Below are positions 19,806 to 28,122 of a stretch of 64,000 bases of DNA, one piece after another. The position numbers and the translations under genes were made by a program. The stretch comes from Actinobacteria bacterium IMCC26207 (GTDB lineage: Bacteria; Actinomycetota; Acidimicrobiia; Acidimicrobiales; Microtrichaceae). The stretch is from NCBI GenBank assembly GCA_001025035.1, contig LCZK01000004.1:124001-188000 (forward strand). Direction: 5' to 3'. The notes below the pieces were generated by a model that had not been told where the DNA came from, did no database searches, and worked only from the letters and a program-made list of their open reading frames with translations. How positions within the stretch are numbered: the first letter of the stretch is position 1; every line of letters begins with the position of its first letter.

Positions 19806-21008
19806 TTACTGCTGACCGGCGAAGGTCGGGGAGTTTGCGGTTCCTGCTACCGGAGACTTCACGGCGGAATCGTTGGACAAGTTTCGTTCGTAGGTAATGA
19901 CTGCCCAGACTTGTTCTGACTTGAGAAGGCCGAACTCGCCTTTGTCTGGAATACCCTTATCCGCTTGGCCTGTGTTTGGATTCGCACCAAACGCTGGCAT
20001 CTGCGGATTGCCCTGCTTGCGAGAGAAGTAACCAATGCCGGGCTTCATACCATTCCAAATCAGATCAAAGTGCTGTTGCTCCGTAGAGATGTCCTGAATG
20101 CCCTCTAGGTTCGGCCCGAGTGCACCCTTTTGAAGTCGAGCAAAGGGCTGCCAAGCTTGGCCGTAGCTAGCACCGGCGACATGGCAGCGAGCACAGGAGT
20201 ACGAACCGGCGGCAATCTCTTGGTTGTTGAAAATGATCTCACCGAGAGCGAGTTCATCAGCCCGGGACAGCCGATTAGCATCAACGGGTTCACCATCTCC
20301 GCGATTGGACTTACGAACTTCCATCATGCGGCTATACAGACCGGCATCAAGGCCTTTGACATAGTCATCCATTGTTGCCGCTACGGCTAGGGGTTCTTTT
20401 TGGACTGACCAGAGGTAATCGATCAGGTTGTCGATCTGTTGTGTGGTCAGCGGGCCGCCACCAGGGCCTCCCCAAGCAGCCATCGGCGAACCGGGTCGGC
20501 CATAGTTCAAGACGTAGCGCACTCCGTCCTCGGAGTAGCGATACAACACGTTATTCAGCGCTGGCGCATTCCACGAGACCTGATCGACGAACTGGCCGTT
20601 TTGGTCATTGATGATGTACGTAGCAACACCGCCGCTGCCCTCGCCGCCATGGCAAGCAACACACTGAGCACCCAACTCATACAGTTCTTGGCCGCGTTCC
20701 ACGAAGGTCTCCTGGAATGCCTCCACAGCCCCGGCTTGCCGACCTGGCTCTGCGAGCCAGTAAAGAGGGAGCGCCACACCAATCAGAGCCAAAAGTCCGG
20801 CCGCAGAAAACAAAGCCGCATTGAGCTTCTTGCCTTCTAATACCTCATCGTCGTAGTAGGGCTTGCGATTAGCAGCAAGCTCAATTTCAGAACCGACCTC
20901 GGCTCGTGAGGCTCGCATATTCGCGATCAACCAAGCAATCACTCCCACCAGTACCACGGCAAGGATGATGAACCCGACTACTCGTTGTGTTGTTGCTGCG
21001 ACGATCAT
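19806..21008 (-). CDS. Membrane-anchored dihaem cytochrome c
   Basis: A 400-residue c-type cytochrome with two haem-attachment motifs, CVACH (C116, C119, H120) and CARCH (C272, C275, H276). Two hydrophobic segments at about residues 10-30 and 63-86 anchor it, with both haem domains probably outside. Two c domains in one anchored protein recall the dihaem QcrC of actinobacterial bcc complexes, but the two N-terminal helices differ from the usual C-terminal QcrC anchor. It follows the Rieske gene after 87 bp. Methionine axial ligands could be those in MAAWGGPGGG and PQMPAFGA. Confidence 0.88.
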   Translation of the reverse strand: MIVAATTQRVVGFIILAVVLVGVIAWLIANMRASRAEVGSEIELAANRKPYYDDEVLEGKKLNAALFSAAGLLALIGVALPLYWLAEPGRQAGAVEAFQETFVERGQELYELGAQCVACHGGEGSGGVATYIINDQNGQFVDQVSWNAPALNNVLYRYSEDGVRYVLNYGRPGSPMAAWGGPGGGPLTTQQIDNLIDYLWSVQKEPLAVAATMDDYVKGLDAGLYSRMMEVRKSNRGDGEPVDANRLSRADELALGEIIFNNQEIAAGSYSCARCHVAGASYGQAWQPFARLQKGALGPNLEGIQDISTEQQHFDLIWNGMKPGIGYFSRKQGNPQMPAFGANPNTGQADKGIPDKGEFGLLKSEQVWAVITYERNLSNDSAVKSPVAGTANSPTFAGQQ

Positions 21009-21095
21009 CTACGTACTCGTTTGTGTTCTCAGGTGCTCGGGCGAACCCCAACACGGACTGAATAAATCTGCGGTCAAGGCCGCAACAAAATCTGC

Positions 21096-21962
21096 TTAGT
21101 GCTCTTTTGCTCCACCCACACAGTGGGGACCTTCGGCCTCTTGGCCAGTGGTGTTGGTTCCGATTGGTGGGCCTTGAATCACTTGGCCGGTGTTCACGAT
21201 AAACACACCGCCAGTGACCTCCATTGCAAAGCGGTCCATACCCCGAGGAGCTGGGCCACCCTTCTTTTCCCCGACTTGGTTGTACTGCGAACCGTGGCAG
21301 GGGCACTCAAACCATTGTGAACTCTTGCAGTCGGGTACGCGGCATCCAAGGTGAGGGCACTTCTGATAGAGAGCCACAAGACCTGCCTCCATACCATTCA
21401 ATTCGGGGGCCGAGTACACCGTCTTTGCCTTCGAGAGTGCGGCCTCGGGGTACTGAGTCACCCACATGCGCCCCTCGGGCTTATACAAGAAACCATTGTT
21501 TCTCTCGATCTCCGCAATCAAGTCAGTGACCTTACCCACTCGAATCTTGGACCCGAACCCGCTGGAACCTGAGGGCCATAGGAATCCAACAATTGCGACA
21601 CCGAACACGCTGATGCTCAATCCAAACAGTGCAAAAATGGAGCGGTTCAGGAACTGCCGGCGTGTCACACCATAGGCCTCGGGATCGGGAGGGGTCCAAG
21701 CAACAGGAGCCTTGGTAGAAACCGGTGCAACCTCGGTGCTCGTACGAGCAAGAACTGCTGCACGCTCAACCTGCTTGCCTGTTGCTGCTGGCTCGAGATC
21801 TTCGACGGGACCCGCCTTGCGAGCAGTCCGGTCTTTCTTCACGGTCTCTCCGTCCAGATTCCCGACCGCAGCACCGGTATCGCGACGCTTTGATGCACCC
21901 ACAAGTGCAATCGCAGCGAACAGCGCTACCAGAATAATGGCGATGATAAATAACGCATTCAT
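21096..21962 (-). CDS. qcrA: Rieske [2Fe-2S] iron-sulfur protein of a cytochrome bc-type complex
   Basis: A 288-residue Rieske protein. The cluster ligands are in CPHLGC and ECPCHGSQY, the standard two-Cys two-His pattern with an extra cysteine in the first loop (RVPDC). An N-terminal hydrophobic helix is followed by a charged linker of about 75 residues. A twin-arginine-like stretch (VTRRQFLNRSIFALFGLSIS) then precedes the second helix that anchors the Rieske head. I put the start at ATG 21962, 13 bp from the upstream stop; the longer frame adds an unlikely peptide. It passes electrons from menaquinol to cytochrome c. Confidence 0.93.
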   Translation of the reverse strand: MNALFIIAIILVALFAAIALVGASKRRDTGAAVGNLDGETVKKDRTARKAGPVEDLEPAATGKQVERAAVLARTSTEVAPVSTKAPVAWTPPDPEAYGVTRRQFLNRSIFALFGLSISVFGVAIVGFLWPSGSSGFGSKIRVGKVTDLIAEIERNNGFLYKPEGRMWVTQYPEAALSKAKTVYSAPELNGMEAGLVALYQKCPHLGCRVPDCKSSQWFECPCHGSQYNQVGEKKGGPAPRGMDRFAMEVTGGVFIVNTGQVIQGPPIGTNTTGQEAEGPHCVGGAKEH

Positions 21963-21975
21963 GATGTAGTTGACC

Positions 21976-22794
21976 TCACAGTTCGAAGAAGACGCCGCCG
22001 GTCCACGGCAGCGTAAAGAGGAATCCCGGACCACGGAAGAATGACCCGATGGTGACTAGTACGCCCCAGAACATCAGGAAAACAGTCATGAGCGCAATAG
22101 CGAACTTGCGGTCCTCTGGGCTCTTTGCGGGATTCTTGTCCATGTAGGGCGCCAAGATCAGCAAGAAGATACCCATTCCCGGGATGGTCACTCCAGCAAC
22201 CATCGGGTGGAACATCGTCAGCAGTTCCTGCAGGCCTAGGAAGTACCAAGGGGCCTTGGAGGGGTTCGGGGTTTGGTTGAAGTTGGCCAACTGCAATAGC
22301 GGTGCATTGACCACCCAAGAGAAGATGAACAAGAAGGCTGTGCAGACCAGTGCGGCCACAAACTCAACCACGAGCAAATGCGGCCACACATGCACCTTGT
22401 CTTGCGGCTTCGCTTTAACGTCTTGAATCGACCCAGACTTGACCACAGTCAGCAAACGCTGCGTATGACCACCAGGTCCGGCCGCTAACGGAGGACCCCC
22501 GCCCGCTACAACAACTGCTCCACTGGCCGGAGCGGTTACCACCGCAGTCGCCGTGCTGCCTGCAGCAGAAGACGGATCTGCCTCTGCAGTAACGGCTTGC
22601 TTGGACTTTGCAGCCTGAGACCGGGCCAACAAATGCGCTGGGATGCGGCTATCTGACGCAGCCGCCTCTGCTGGAGCAGCTGCCTCTGCTGGAGCGGCAG
22701 CCTCTGCTGGCGCAGCCGACTCGGCTGCCTTCGCTGCGGCTTTCTCTTTAGCGGCTTGCGCCCGCTTGAGTAGGTGTTCTGGTACCTCAGTCAT
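21976..22794 (-). CDS. Cytochrome b C-terminal half (subunit-IV-like) with repeat-rich N-terminus
   Basis: A 272-residue protein whose second half matches the C-terminal domain of cytochrome b. PHLLVVEFVAALVCTAFLF is followed by the Qo-site region KAPWYFLGLQELLTMFHP, where the usual PEWY is altered, and by two more helices. It works with the separate b6-like protein, so cytochrome b is split as in b6f complexes. The first 120 residues are a hydrophilic Ala/Pro/Glu extension with tandem AAPAE repeats. It opens with MTEVPEHLLKRAQAAKEKA and repeats a variant (RIPAHLLARSQAAKSKQ) at about residue 50. The same opening occurs on the cytochrome c at 25128. Confidence 0.9.
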   Translation of the reverse strand: MTEVPEHLLKRAQAAKEKAAAKAAESAAPAEAAAPAEAAAPAEAAASDSRIPAHLLARSQAAKSKQAVTAEADPSSAAGSTATAVVTAPASGAVVVAGGGPPLAAGPGGHTQRLLTVVKSGSIQDVKAKPQDKVHVWPHLLVVEFVAALVCTAFLFIFSWVVNAPLLQLANFNQTPNPSKAPWYFLGLQELLTMFHPMVAGVTIPGMGIFLLILAPYMDKNPAKSPEDRKFAIALMTVFLMFWGVLVTIGSFFRGPGFLFTLPWTGGVFFEL

Positions 22795-22903
22795 GCTTGC
22801 TCACTTACTACTACTCCGTGTATCCCGGAGAAGGTCGATAGGACGTTGACACTGTGGGGGAACTCAGTCATTGCACTAACACATCATCTGGGCAAGTCAG
22901 CCC

Positions 22904-23689
22904 TTAGAGCGGCCCGGAAATACCGCCATCTTTGCGGACTCTCCAGAAATGGATAGCCATAAAGATCACAATAATGAACGGGAAGAAGAGAACGTGTAAC
23001 ACGTACCAACGCAACAGCGTGTTGGTTCCAATTTCGGCTCCGCCAAGAAGCACGAAACGCACCTGATCGCCAAAGACTGGCGTGTAGCCAATCATGTTCG
23101 TACCTACTGTCACTGCCCAGAGCGCTAGTTGGTCCCAAGGCAGTAGATAACCGGTGAAGGAGAGCAGCAAGGTGAGGGTCAGCAGGATCACCCCAATCAC
23201 CCAGTTGAACTCACGAGGAGCTTTATAGGCGCCGTGGTAAAAGACTCGAGCCATATGCAAGAACACAGCAATCACCATCAGGTGAGCGCCCCATCTATGC
23301 ATATTTCGCACGAGCAACCCAAAGGTCACCGAGGTCTGCAGGGCGTAGATGTCATCCCAAGCCTGAGCAGCAGTAGGCCGGTAGAAGAACATCAAGAAGA
23401 TGCCGGTCACTGTCAGGATGATGAACAAGAAGAAGCTCAGCCCACCAAGGCAGAGCGTGTAACTGACCTTGACTGCATGTCGCTTCACCTTTACGGGATG
23501 CAAGTGATACAGCACGCTGTTCATAATCACGTACGAGCGGTTCCTCGGGCTATCGGAATAACCCTTTCGGAAGATTGAACCTGGCCGGAAAATTGAACCC
23601 CAAGCTTGTGACTCTTGGGTCTTCTCCCAGACTTCGCTCATTTTTTCTTGGGCTCGTTCGCCTCGGGAGCCCTGCATTGTCTTTGCCAC
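22904..23689 (-). CDS. Cytochrome b N-terminal half (b6-like)
   Basis: A 261-residue four-helix cytochrome b6-type protein holding both b haems. Haem-ligand histidines are in [12 protein letters not shown] (helix B) and [20 protein letters not shown] (helix D). The quinol-site loop [17 protein letters not shown] is intact. The N-terminal 60 residues are hydrophilic. The start is GTG 23689, supported by an AAGGAG ribosome site five bases upstream; ATG 23641 is an in-frame alternative. The b6/IV split and the lack of a third fused piece differ from the single long QcrB of Mycobacterium and Streptomyces. Confidence 0.93.
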   Translation of the reverse strand: MAKTMQGSRGERAQEKMSEVWEKTQESQAWGSIFRPGSIFRKGYSDSPRNRSYVIMNSVLYHLHPVKVKRHAVKVSYTLCLGGLSFFLFIILTVTGIFLMFFYRPTAAQAWDDIYALQTSVTFGLLVRNMHRWGAHLMVIAVFLHMARVFYHGAYKAPREFNWVIGVILLTLTLLLSFTGYLLPWDQLALWAVTVGTNMIGYTPVFGDQVRFVLLGGAEIGTNTLLRWYVLHVLFFPFIIVIFMAIHFWRVRKDGGISGPL

Positions 23690-23766
23690 TACTGCTCCTT
23701 CGCCTCTTCATTCGTCATGCTTGTTTTTTCTCCTGCGTAATAGATCGGTGTAGTGAGGGCACTGGC

Positions 23767-24183
23767 CTAAGCCAAGCGCATCCCGTAGCCGTATCCATGA
23801 GTATTTGTTCGTTGGTGCGGGTCTCCGGCGGCCGATGGATCGCCGATTTTGCCCAGAATGATGACTCCAGTGGGACAACGATCCACACAGAGTGCGCAGC
23901 GTGTACAGACATCGTCATCAATCAAGAACAGCACGTTGTCTGTGGGGTCAGTTCCTGGAAGGTCAACACCAATTGCCTCTTCGATGCTCGAAGGGCTCAC
24001 CATGTGAATGCATTTCCACGGGCAGATGTCTACACAGCCCTCGCACTGGATGCACTCGGACTGATCAATGTGGATGAACTGCTTGGGTTTTACGGCCCGG
24101 GCGAGATAATCGGCGTCGACCTCTTGCAAAATGTAGTCGTCGCGGAACTCTGGCAGTGGTGGATTCGCATCAGTAGTTGCCAT
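23767..24183 (-). CDS. Two-cluster [4Fe-4S] ferredoxin
   Basis: A 138-residue soluble ferredoxin with two complete cluster motifs, CIQCEGCVDICPWKC (about residues 40-54) and CTRCALCVDRCP (about 92-103), separated by a spacer of about 37 residues. The basic or Trp residue after the fourth cysteine (PWKC) recalls ferredoxins of photosynthesis or nitrogen-fixation type. The gene is embedded at the 5' end of the cytochrome b-Rieske operon, 77 bp before the b6 gene. It could donate electrons to, or accept them from, the bc complex or complex I; that link is inference. Confidence 0.88.
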   Translation of the reverse strand: MATTDANPPLPEFRDDYILQEVDADYLARAVKPKQFIHIDQSECIQCEGCVDICPWKCIHMVSPSSIEEAIGVDLPGTDPTDNVLFLIDDDVCTRCALCVDRCPTGVIILGKIGDPSAAGDPHQRTNTHGYGYGMRLA

Positions 24184-24198
24184 AGTGCAGTCCTTCCG

Positions 24199-24663
24199 TC
24201 ACGCCTGTTTCACAAGGGGACGACCGTACGTAGAGGTTGGCTCAATTGCCTTGGTTGCGTCAGCGCGCTTGCCTCGATTTTGCCACCAAGCCCAAATCCA
24301 CATCTGCCCACCAAGGAACCCTACGTACAGCAGCACGGCGACGATGTCTCGAATCGCTCTCGCATTGATCATGATCGGGAACCAAGGGGTCTCGATGGTC
24401 CAGCCGACAAACGGAAGGGTGGCTGATCCACCAGGCCCCAACCAGATCAGGTCTGGACGCCAGCCAAGTTCAGCATCTGCCAAGGTCAACCACTGATGCG
24501 GTACTACGCCGTAGATCCAAAAGATGATGAAGAAGATGTACACGCCGGCGAGCATTGCCTCGCCCCAGGTGAGCGGGGTTCCCACGGGACGCTTCTTGGC
24601 GTACGGGAAGATAGGAGCAATCATCGCTGCCGCTATCAGTAGCGCCATCAGGAATGCAACCAC
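24199..24663 (-). CDS. Small three-helix membrane protein heading the respiratory operon
   Basis: A 154-residue protein that I do not recognise. Hydrophobic segments lie at about residues 2-20, 36-55 and 105-125. A soluble loop between helices 2 and 3 contains VVPHQWLTLADAELGW. It ends in a basic tail. It is the first gene of the minus-strand respiratory cluster, 15 bp before the ferredoxin gene, so it is probably a partner of the cytochrome bc system. No cofactor motif is visible. Confidence 0.7.
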   Translation of the reverse strand: MVAFLMALLIAAAMIAPIFPYAKKRPVGTPLTWGEAMLAGVYIFFIIFWIYGVVPHQWLTLADAELGWRPDLIWLGPGGSATLPFVGWTIETPWFPIMINARAIRDIVAVLLYVGFLGGQMWIWAWWQNRGKRADATKAIEPTSTYGRPLVKQA

Positions 24664-24835
24664 GAGCGAGCTCCTGTCTGGGTAGAAGAACTCTCTTTGG
24701 AGCCAAGCCCGGTTGCGGGATGGACGCCAGATTCGGAAGAGTTCAGCGGGTGTGAATAGTTCATGAAGTCAAGATTTTCTTTGTACTGCCGAGTCTGTCA
24801 CTGGCGCAAGCCTCTGAGGTGTCAGGACAGGCGCT

Positions 24836-24853
24836 TTGTGAAAGACATCACAA
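24836..24853. promoter_or_regulatory. Rex (redox-sensing repressor) operator
   Basis: The 18-mer TTGTGAAAGACATCACAA matches the known Rex operator pattern TTGTGAA-N4-TTCACAA in 13 of 14 specified positions, the only miss being the first base of the right half. It lies 173 bp upstream of the first gene of the cytochrome bc/complex I cluster and 275 bp from the divergent cytochrome c. A rex gene is present in this window at 38935-39654. Rex proteins release DNA when NADH is high, so this site would derepress respiration genes under reducing conditions. Confidence 0.75.
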
Positions 24854-24991
24854 GTCTAGATCGCATGTGTCAGTCCAGAGAAACACTCTGAACTGCTCAC
24901 ACTTGTTGGTTTACCACGGGAAGTTAGTCGGTGACACATTGAGCACGGAGTTTCGTCAACTATGACGGATCTTGCTGTCTTCCTATAGGTG

Positions 24992-25045
24992 CCAAGTCCG
25001 CGATATATTCAACCTGTCCAAGCAGGTATATAGGTTCTGACTTGG
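24992..25045. promoter_or_regulatory. 54-bp imperfect dyad upstream of cytochrome c
   Basis: Nested inverted repeats share nearly the same centre. The outer arms are CCAAGTC and GACTTGG, a middle pair is ATATA/ATATA, and the inner pair is ACCTG-N6-CAGGT. The element ends 82 bp before the cytochrome c start. It could be an operator or a structured 5' leader. No regulator is identified. Confidence 0.45.
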
Positions 25046-25127
25046 GCGACAGCAACGCTTCGTGCGTAATGTGAGAGTTGACACCTAAACGTAGGAACAT
25101 CAACAGCCGAGCGCCGCGGAGGCAGGG

Positions 25128-25916
25128 TTGACCGAAGTACCAGAACATCTCCTAGCTAGAAGCCGAGCACGCCGTGAAGCAATGGGCGGCGGAACCGGCG
25201 ATTCAGCACCCAGTGACAGCAGCACTGCCGCCACTGGTTCTGAAGCCGTAGTGCCTGCTGCTAGTGCTGCTCCAGCAGCCGCAGCCGCAGCATCGCCGGC
25301 CCTAGTAGACAACACGCCTGCTGTTCCAGACCCCGTCGCACCTTGGGTGGCTGCCGCACAGAGCCGTCAGAAGATTCCCTTCTGGGCAATACCAGTTCTT
25401 GCGCTGTTGCCGATCTGGGCAGCGATCTACATGCTCACACTCGATACCCCAACCCCGACAGAACTCGGTCCGTACGAGGCCGGAGCCGAGGTCTACGGCA
25501 ATAAAGGCTGCTCAGGCTGCCACGGTGGTGCAGGCGCCGGTAACGGCAATAACCCAGCGCTCATTGGCCCGACCGGTGCGACCAAGGTGTTTAAGGTCCC
25601 GGCAGATCAAGTGACTTGGGTAATTCTTGGTTCCGCCGGCTACAAGGCGGCCGGGTTTGAGACCTACGGAGATGCCGACGTAGTGCGGCCAATCGGTGGC
25701 GGTATGCCAGCCTGGGGTGAGGTGCTCACTGCCGACGAAATCATGGACGCAATTCTTCATGAACGCTCTGCCCTCAATGATGAGAAGTTCGACATTGCGA
25801 CTTGGCGAGATGGCTTTGAAGAGGCCCTTTCGGCACTGGTACCCGCAGAACAAGTTGCGCAGTTCACCGCAGTACTTGATAAGTGGGAAAAAGATCCTCC
25901 GGCACCTGCCGCGTGA
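25128..25916 (+). CDS. Membrane-anchored monohaem cytochrome c
   Basis: A 262-residue cytochrome with one haem motif CSGCH (C128, C131, H132), an uncleaved membrane anchor at about residues 84-105 (IPFWAIPVLALLPIWAAIYM) and a candidate methionine ligand in GGGMPAWGEV. The start is a TTG with a clear GGAGG site upstream. It begins MTEVPEHLLARSRARREAM, almost the same opening as the split cytochrome b C-half at 22794, followed by an Ala-rich linker. It is divergent from the respiratory cluster and probably carries electrons from the bc complex to a terminal oxidase; the oxidase is not in this window. Confidence 0.9.
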   Translation: MTEVPEHLLARSRARREAMGGGTGDSAPSDSSTAATGSEAVVPAASAAPAAAAAASPALVDNTPAVPDPVAPWVAAAQSRQKIPFWAIPVLALLPIWAAIYMLTLDTPTPTELGPYEAGAEVYGNKGCSGCHGGAGAGNGNNPALIGPTGATKVFKVPADQVTWVILGSAGYKAAGFETYGDADVVRPIGGGMPAWGEVLTADEIMDAILHERSALNDEKFDIATWRDGFEEALSALVPAEQVAQFTAVLDKWEKDPPAPAA

Positions 25917-26485
25917 GCAAACTGAATCCAAAATGGAGTCGAGCCAACGGCCTGATCTTGATTTTTTTCGGAGCAGCGCTTGTGCTCGGCATTGGGCTCA
26001 TTTTGATCGAGAAGAAGCCAGCGACTTCAGAAGCGCAAGGGCAGACAGCTACTCAGGCAGATTTAGCTGAGACTGATTCGGCCGAGACTGATTCTGGCAA
26101 GGGCAGTTCCACCACCATGAGCGTCAATACCTTGCCGCTCGATGATCTCTCCGTTGCTGCGATTACAAAGATGAGCGGATTAACGTTTCCCACAGACATG
26201 ACCGAGTTCCTGACTTCTCGCGGTGACACGAACCGTCAACTCGATCTGACTTTTGTGATTCCCTCAGCCTCGGCAGCAACCTTCTTGGCCGACTCGGGTC
26301 TGCCTGCCCCCGTTGCGAACAAGCGACTAGTGATCCATAGTTCGCCGTTGTGGAAGGTGAATCCGCCAGAGGGGTCCACCATTAGTAGCTCCCAAGGGAA
26401 ATTTGGTCAGGTCAAGCGGGCCGTAGAACTCGTAGGCGAAAGCCCCGGCTTCATTCGCGCACGCGTCGTAATTACACCCACCTGA
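25913..26485 (+). CDS. Membrane-anchored hypothetical protein coupled to cytochrome c
   Basis: A 190-residue protein of unknown function. The GTG start at 25913 overlaps the cytochrome c stop as GTGA, so translation is coupled. A single hydrophobic helix (about residues 14-32, ANGLILIFFGAALVLGIGLILI) anchors it. A Thr/Ala/Asp-rich linker with an ETDSAETDS repeat follows, then a soluble domain of about 110 residues. There is no cysteine or haem motif. Its position suggests a partner of the cytochrome, but the sequence alone does not show a function. The C-terminus is 22 bp from convergent pgi. Confidence 0.65.
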   Translation: MSKLNPKWSRANGLILIFFGAALVLGIGLILIEKKPATSEAQGQTATQADLAETDSAETDSGKGSSTTMSVNTLPLDDLSVAAITKMSGLTFPTDMTEFLTSRGDTNRQLDLTFVIPSASAATFLADSGLPAPVANKRLVIHSSPLWKVNPPEGSTISSSQGKFGQVKRAVELVGESPGFIRARVVITPT

Positions 26486-26507
26486 GCGCACTGGCCAGCG
26501 GAGCCGA

Positions 26508-28058
26508 CTACTGCCCGGCTTGCAGGAGCTCCTCTAGCGAAACCCGAAATGCTCGCTTGCCAGAAGCCTGCAGGGCAGCAAGATCCCCGTCTGCCTGTGC
26601 GTGTTTGAGCTCTCCGAAACTAAAGGTCTCGCCAGGAATCGCTACGTCTGCTTCGTCATCACTGACGACTTGTACAAACACCATGCGGTCGGGTCCTCCC
26701 TTATGGAGTTGCCCCGTTGAATGCAAAAACCGCGGCCCGATTCCCAAGGTGGTAGCAACTCCGCAACTACGACCGAGGGCCAGCCTTGAGGCTTGCAGTT
26801 CCGGTTCAAGAACTGGATCAACAAAGGCCCCAATCACGAGCGCGTCCCCTGGCCGGAGCTGCTCAAGAGCCTTCTGCAAACCAGTCTCCTCTGGTGCCTC
26901 GCTCCGATTGGTCAGGATCCCTCGAGCTGCGAGCTTGGCTGATTCGACATCTGGCTGGTCAAAGGGATTGATCCCCAACACCACTCCGGCAATGGTGGTT
27001 GCGAACTCCCAAAGAAACACCTGAGCCCCCATATCTTGGGGCTCTTCAACGCCAAGGTGAACAGAGGGGCCCGGAAGGCCTTCTTCGCCGAAGCTGCTCA
27101 GGTCAACATCACCAATCACCACGTACAGCCGGTGTTCGGCGTCCGGTGAATCAGCCGGCTCGCCAACCACAGGCAGAACCCCCACTCCATGCTTGCCTGT
27201 TGACTCAGCAATCAGTTGCTCAACCCAACCTCCGAATGCAGCAAGTGGCTCCTCGATCAGAAAGGTCAGCTTGTCTCGACCGTGCTGAGCTGCCACTGCC
27301 ATGAGCGCACCGAGCTGACATCCCAGATGATCCTCGACGGCCACGTCGCGGCCGAGCATGTCGGCTGCCTCTTCGGCTGTGCACAGCAGATCATCGGCGT
27401 CGAGACCCATCAGAGCACCTGGCACCATACCGAAAGCTGACAGTGCCGAGAAGCGTCCTCCTATCTCTGGAACCCCGTGAGCGATGAATCGAAAATTTCT
27501 CGATGCGGCTAGCGCTTCAAGGTCGGAGCCGGGGTCAGTAATCGCAACAAAGTTCTTTCCAATGCTCTGCCGGTTCCAGAAGTACGCCAGATGCGACCGA
27601 GTCTCGATGGTGCTTCCCGATTTTGAAGCCGCTACCACGATGGTTCGCTCCGGATCACAGAGAGCAGCAGTTCGCAGAATGGCTGCAGGGTCGGTCGAGT
27701 CCAGCACGATCAATTCGGGGAACCCCTCGCCGGGAGCAAAAGTGCGGGCCAAGACCTCGGGGAACAAACTCGAACCGCCCATTCCAAGGATCAGCACATG
27801 ATCAAATTCCCCAAGATCTTTGTGGCTTGCACCTTCTGCAATCTCATCTGCACTGAGCACCCAACGCGGCCACTGTCGCAAACTGTCCTCGATGACATGC
27901 AACCAACCCAGGCGATTTGCAACCTCTGTAGGGTCAGTTTGAATCGCGGTGTGATCCCCATCCCAAAGCTTGTGAACCACCCGATCCTCTGCAAGCTTTT
28001 TGAGTGCTGCAGTCCAGTCTTGTTCAAGGTCTTGTGGGTTGAATCCTGCTGTAATCAC
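26508..28058 (-). CDS. pgi: Glucose-6-phosphate isomerase
   Basis: A 516-residue enzyme of the phosphoglucose isomerase superfamily that interconverts glucose-6-phosphate and fructose-6-phosphate. SIS-domain motifs are visible: HVLILGMGGSSLFPEV (about residues 87-102) and IVVAASKSGSTIETRSH, which bind the sugar phosphate. It looks like the divergent actinobacterial Pgi form and not the E. coli type; bifunctional transaldolase/Pgi proteins contain a similar domain, but no transaldolase part is present. The GTG start is preceded by TAGCCT with six bases between, so the mRNA may be leaderless. Confidence 0.88.
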   Translation of the reverse strand: MITAGFNPQDLEQDWTAALKKLAEDRVVHKLWDGDHTAIQTDPTEVANRLGWLHVIEDSLRQWPRWVLSADEIAEGASHKDLGEFDHVLILGMGGSSLFPEVLARTFAPGEGFPELIVLDSTDPAAILRTAALCDPERTIVVAASKSGSTIETRSHLAYFWNRQSIGKNFVAITDPGSDLEALAASRNFRFIAHGVPEIGGRFSALSAFGMVPGALMGLDADDLLCTAEEAADMLGRDVAVEDHLGCQLGALMAVAAQHGRDKLTFLIEEPLAAFGGWVEQLIAESTGKHGVGVLPVVGEPADSPDAEHRLYVVIGDVDLSSFGEEGLPGPSVHLGVEEPQDMGAQVFLWEFATTIAGVVLGINPFDQPDVESAKLAARGILTNRSEAPEETGLQKALEQLRPGDALVIGAFVDPVLEPELQASRLALGRSCGVATTLGIGPRFLHSTGQLHKGGPDRMVFVQVVSDDEADVAIPGETFSFGELKHAQADGDLAALQASGKRAFRVSLEELLQAGQ

Positions 28059-28122
28059 CGTTGCAGGCTACCCGTCTGACTGTTCGATGACTGACCGCGA
28101 AATCAAAATCTACGGCAGCTAG

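Larger units (their letters stand above)
24664..25127. promoter_or_regulatory. Divergent intergenic control region of the respiratory genes
   Basis: This 464-bp gap separates the minus-strand respiratory cluster from the plus-strand cytochrome c. It contains no convincing gene. It holds a Rex-type operator (24836-24853) and a long imperfect dyad (24992-25045). A possible minus-strand -10 (TAGACT) directly abuts the Rex site, and a perfect TTGACA box (25078-25083) on the plus strand lacks a good -10 at the usual spacing. The cytochrome c gene has a strong GGAGG ribosome site just before its TTG start. Promoter calls are by eye and weak. Confidence 0.6.

Noticed and set aside
23575-24426. Plus-strand frame of 283 codons over the ferredoxin and small membrane protein genes
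   Set aside because: It lies opposite a complete two-cluster ferredoxin and shows no family features.
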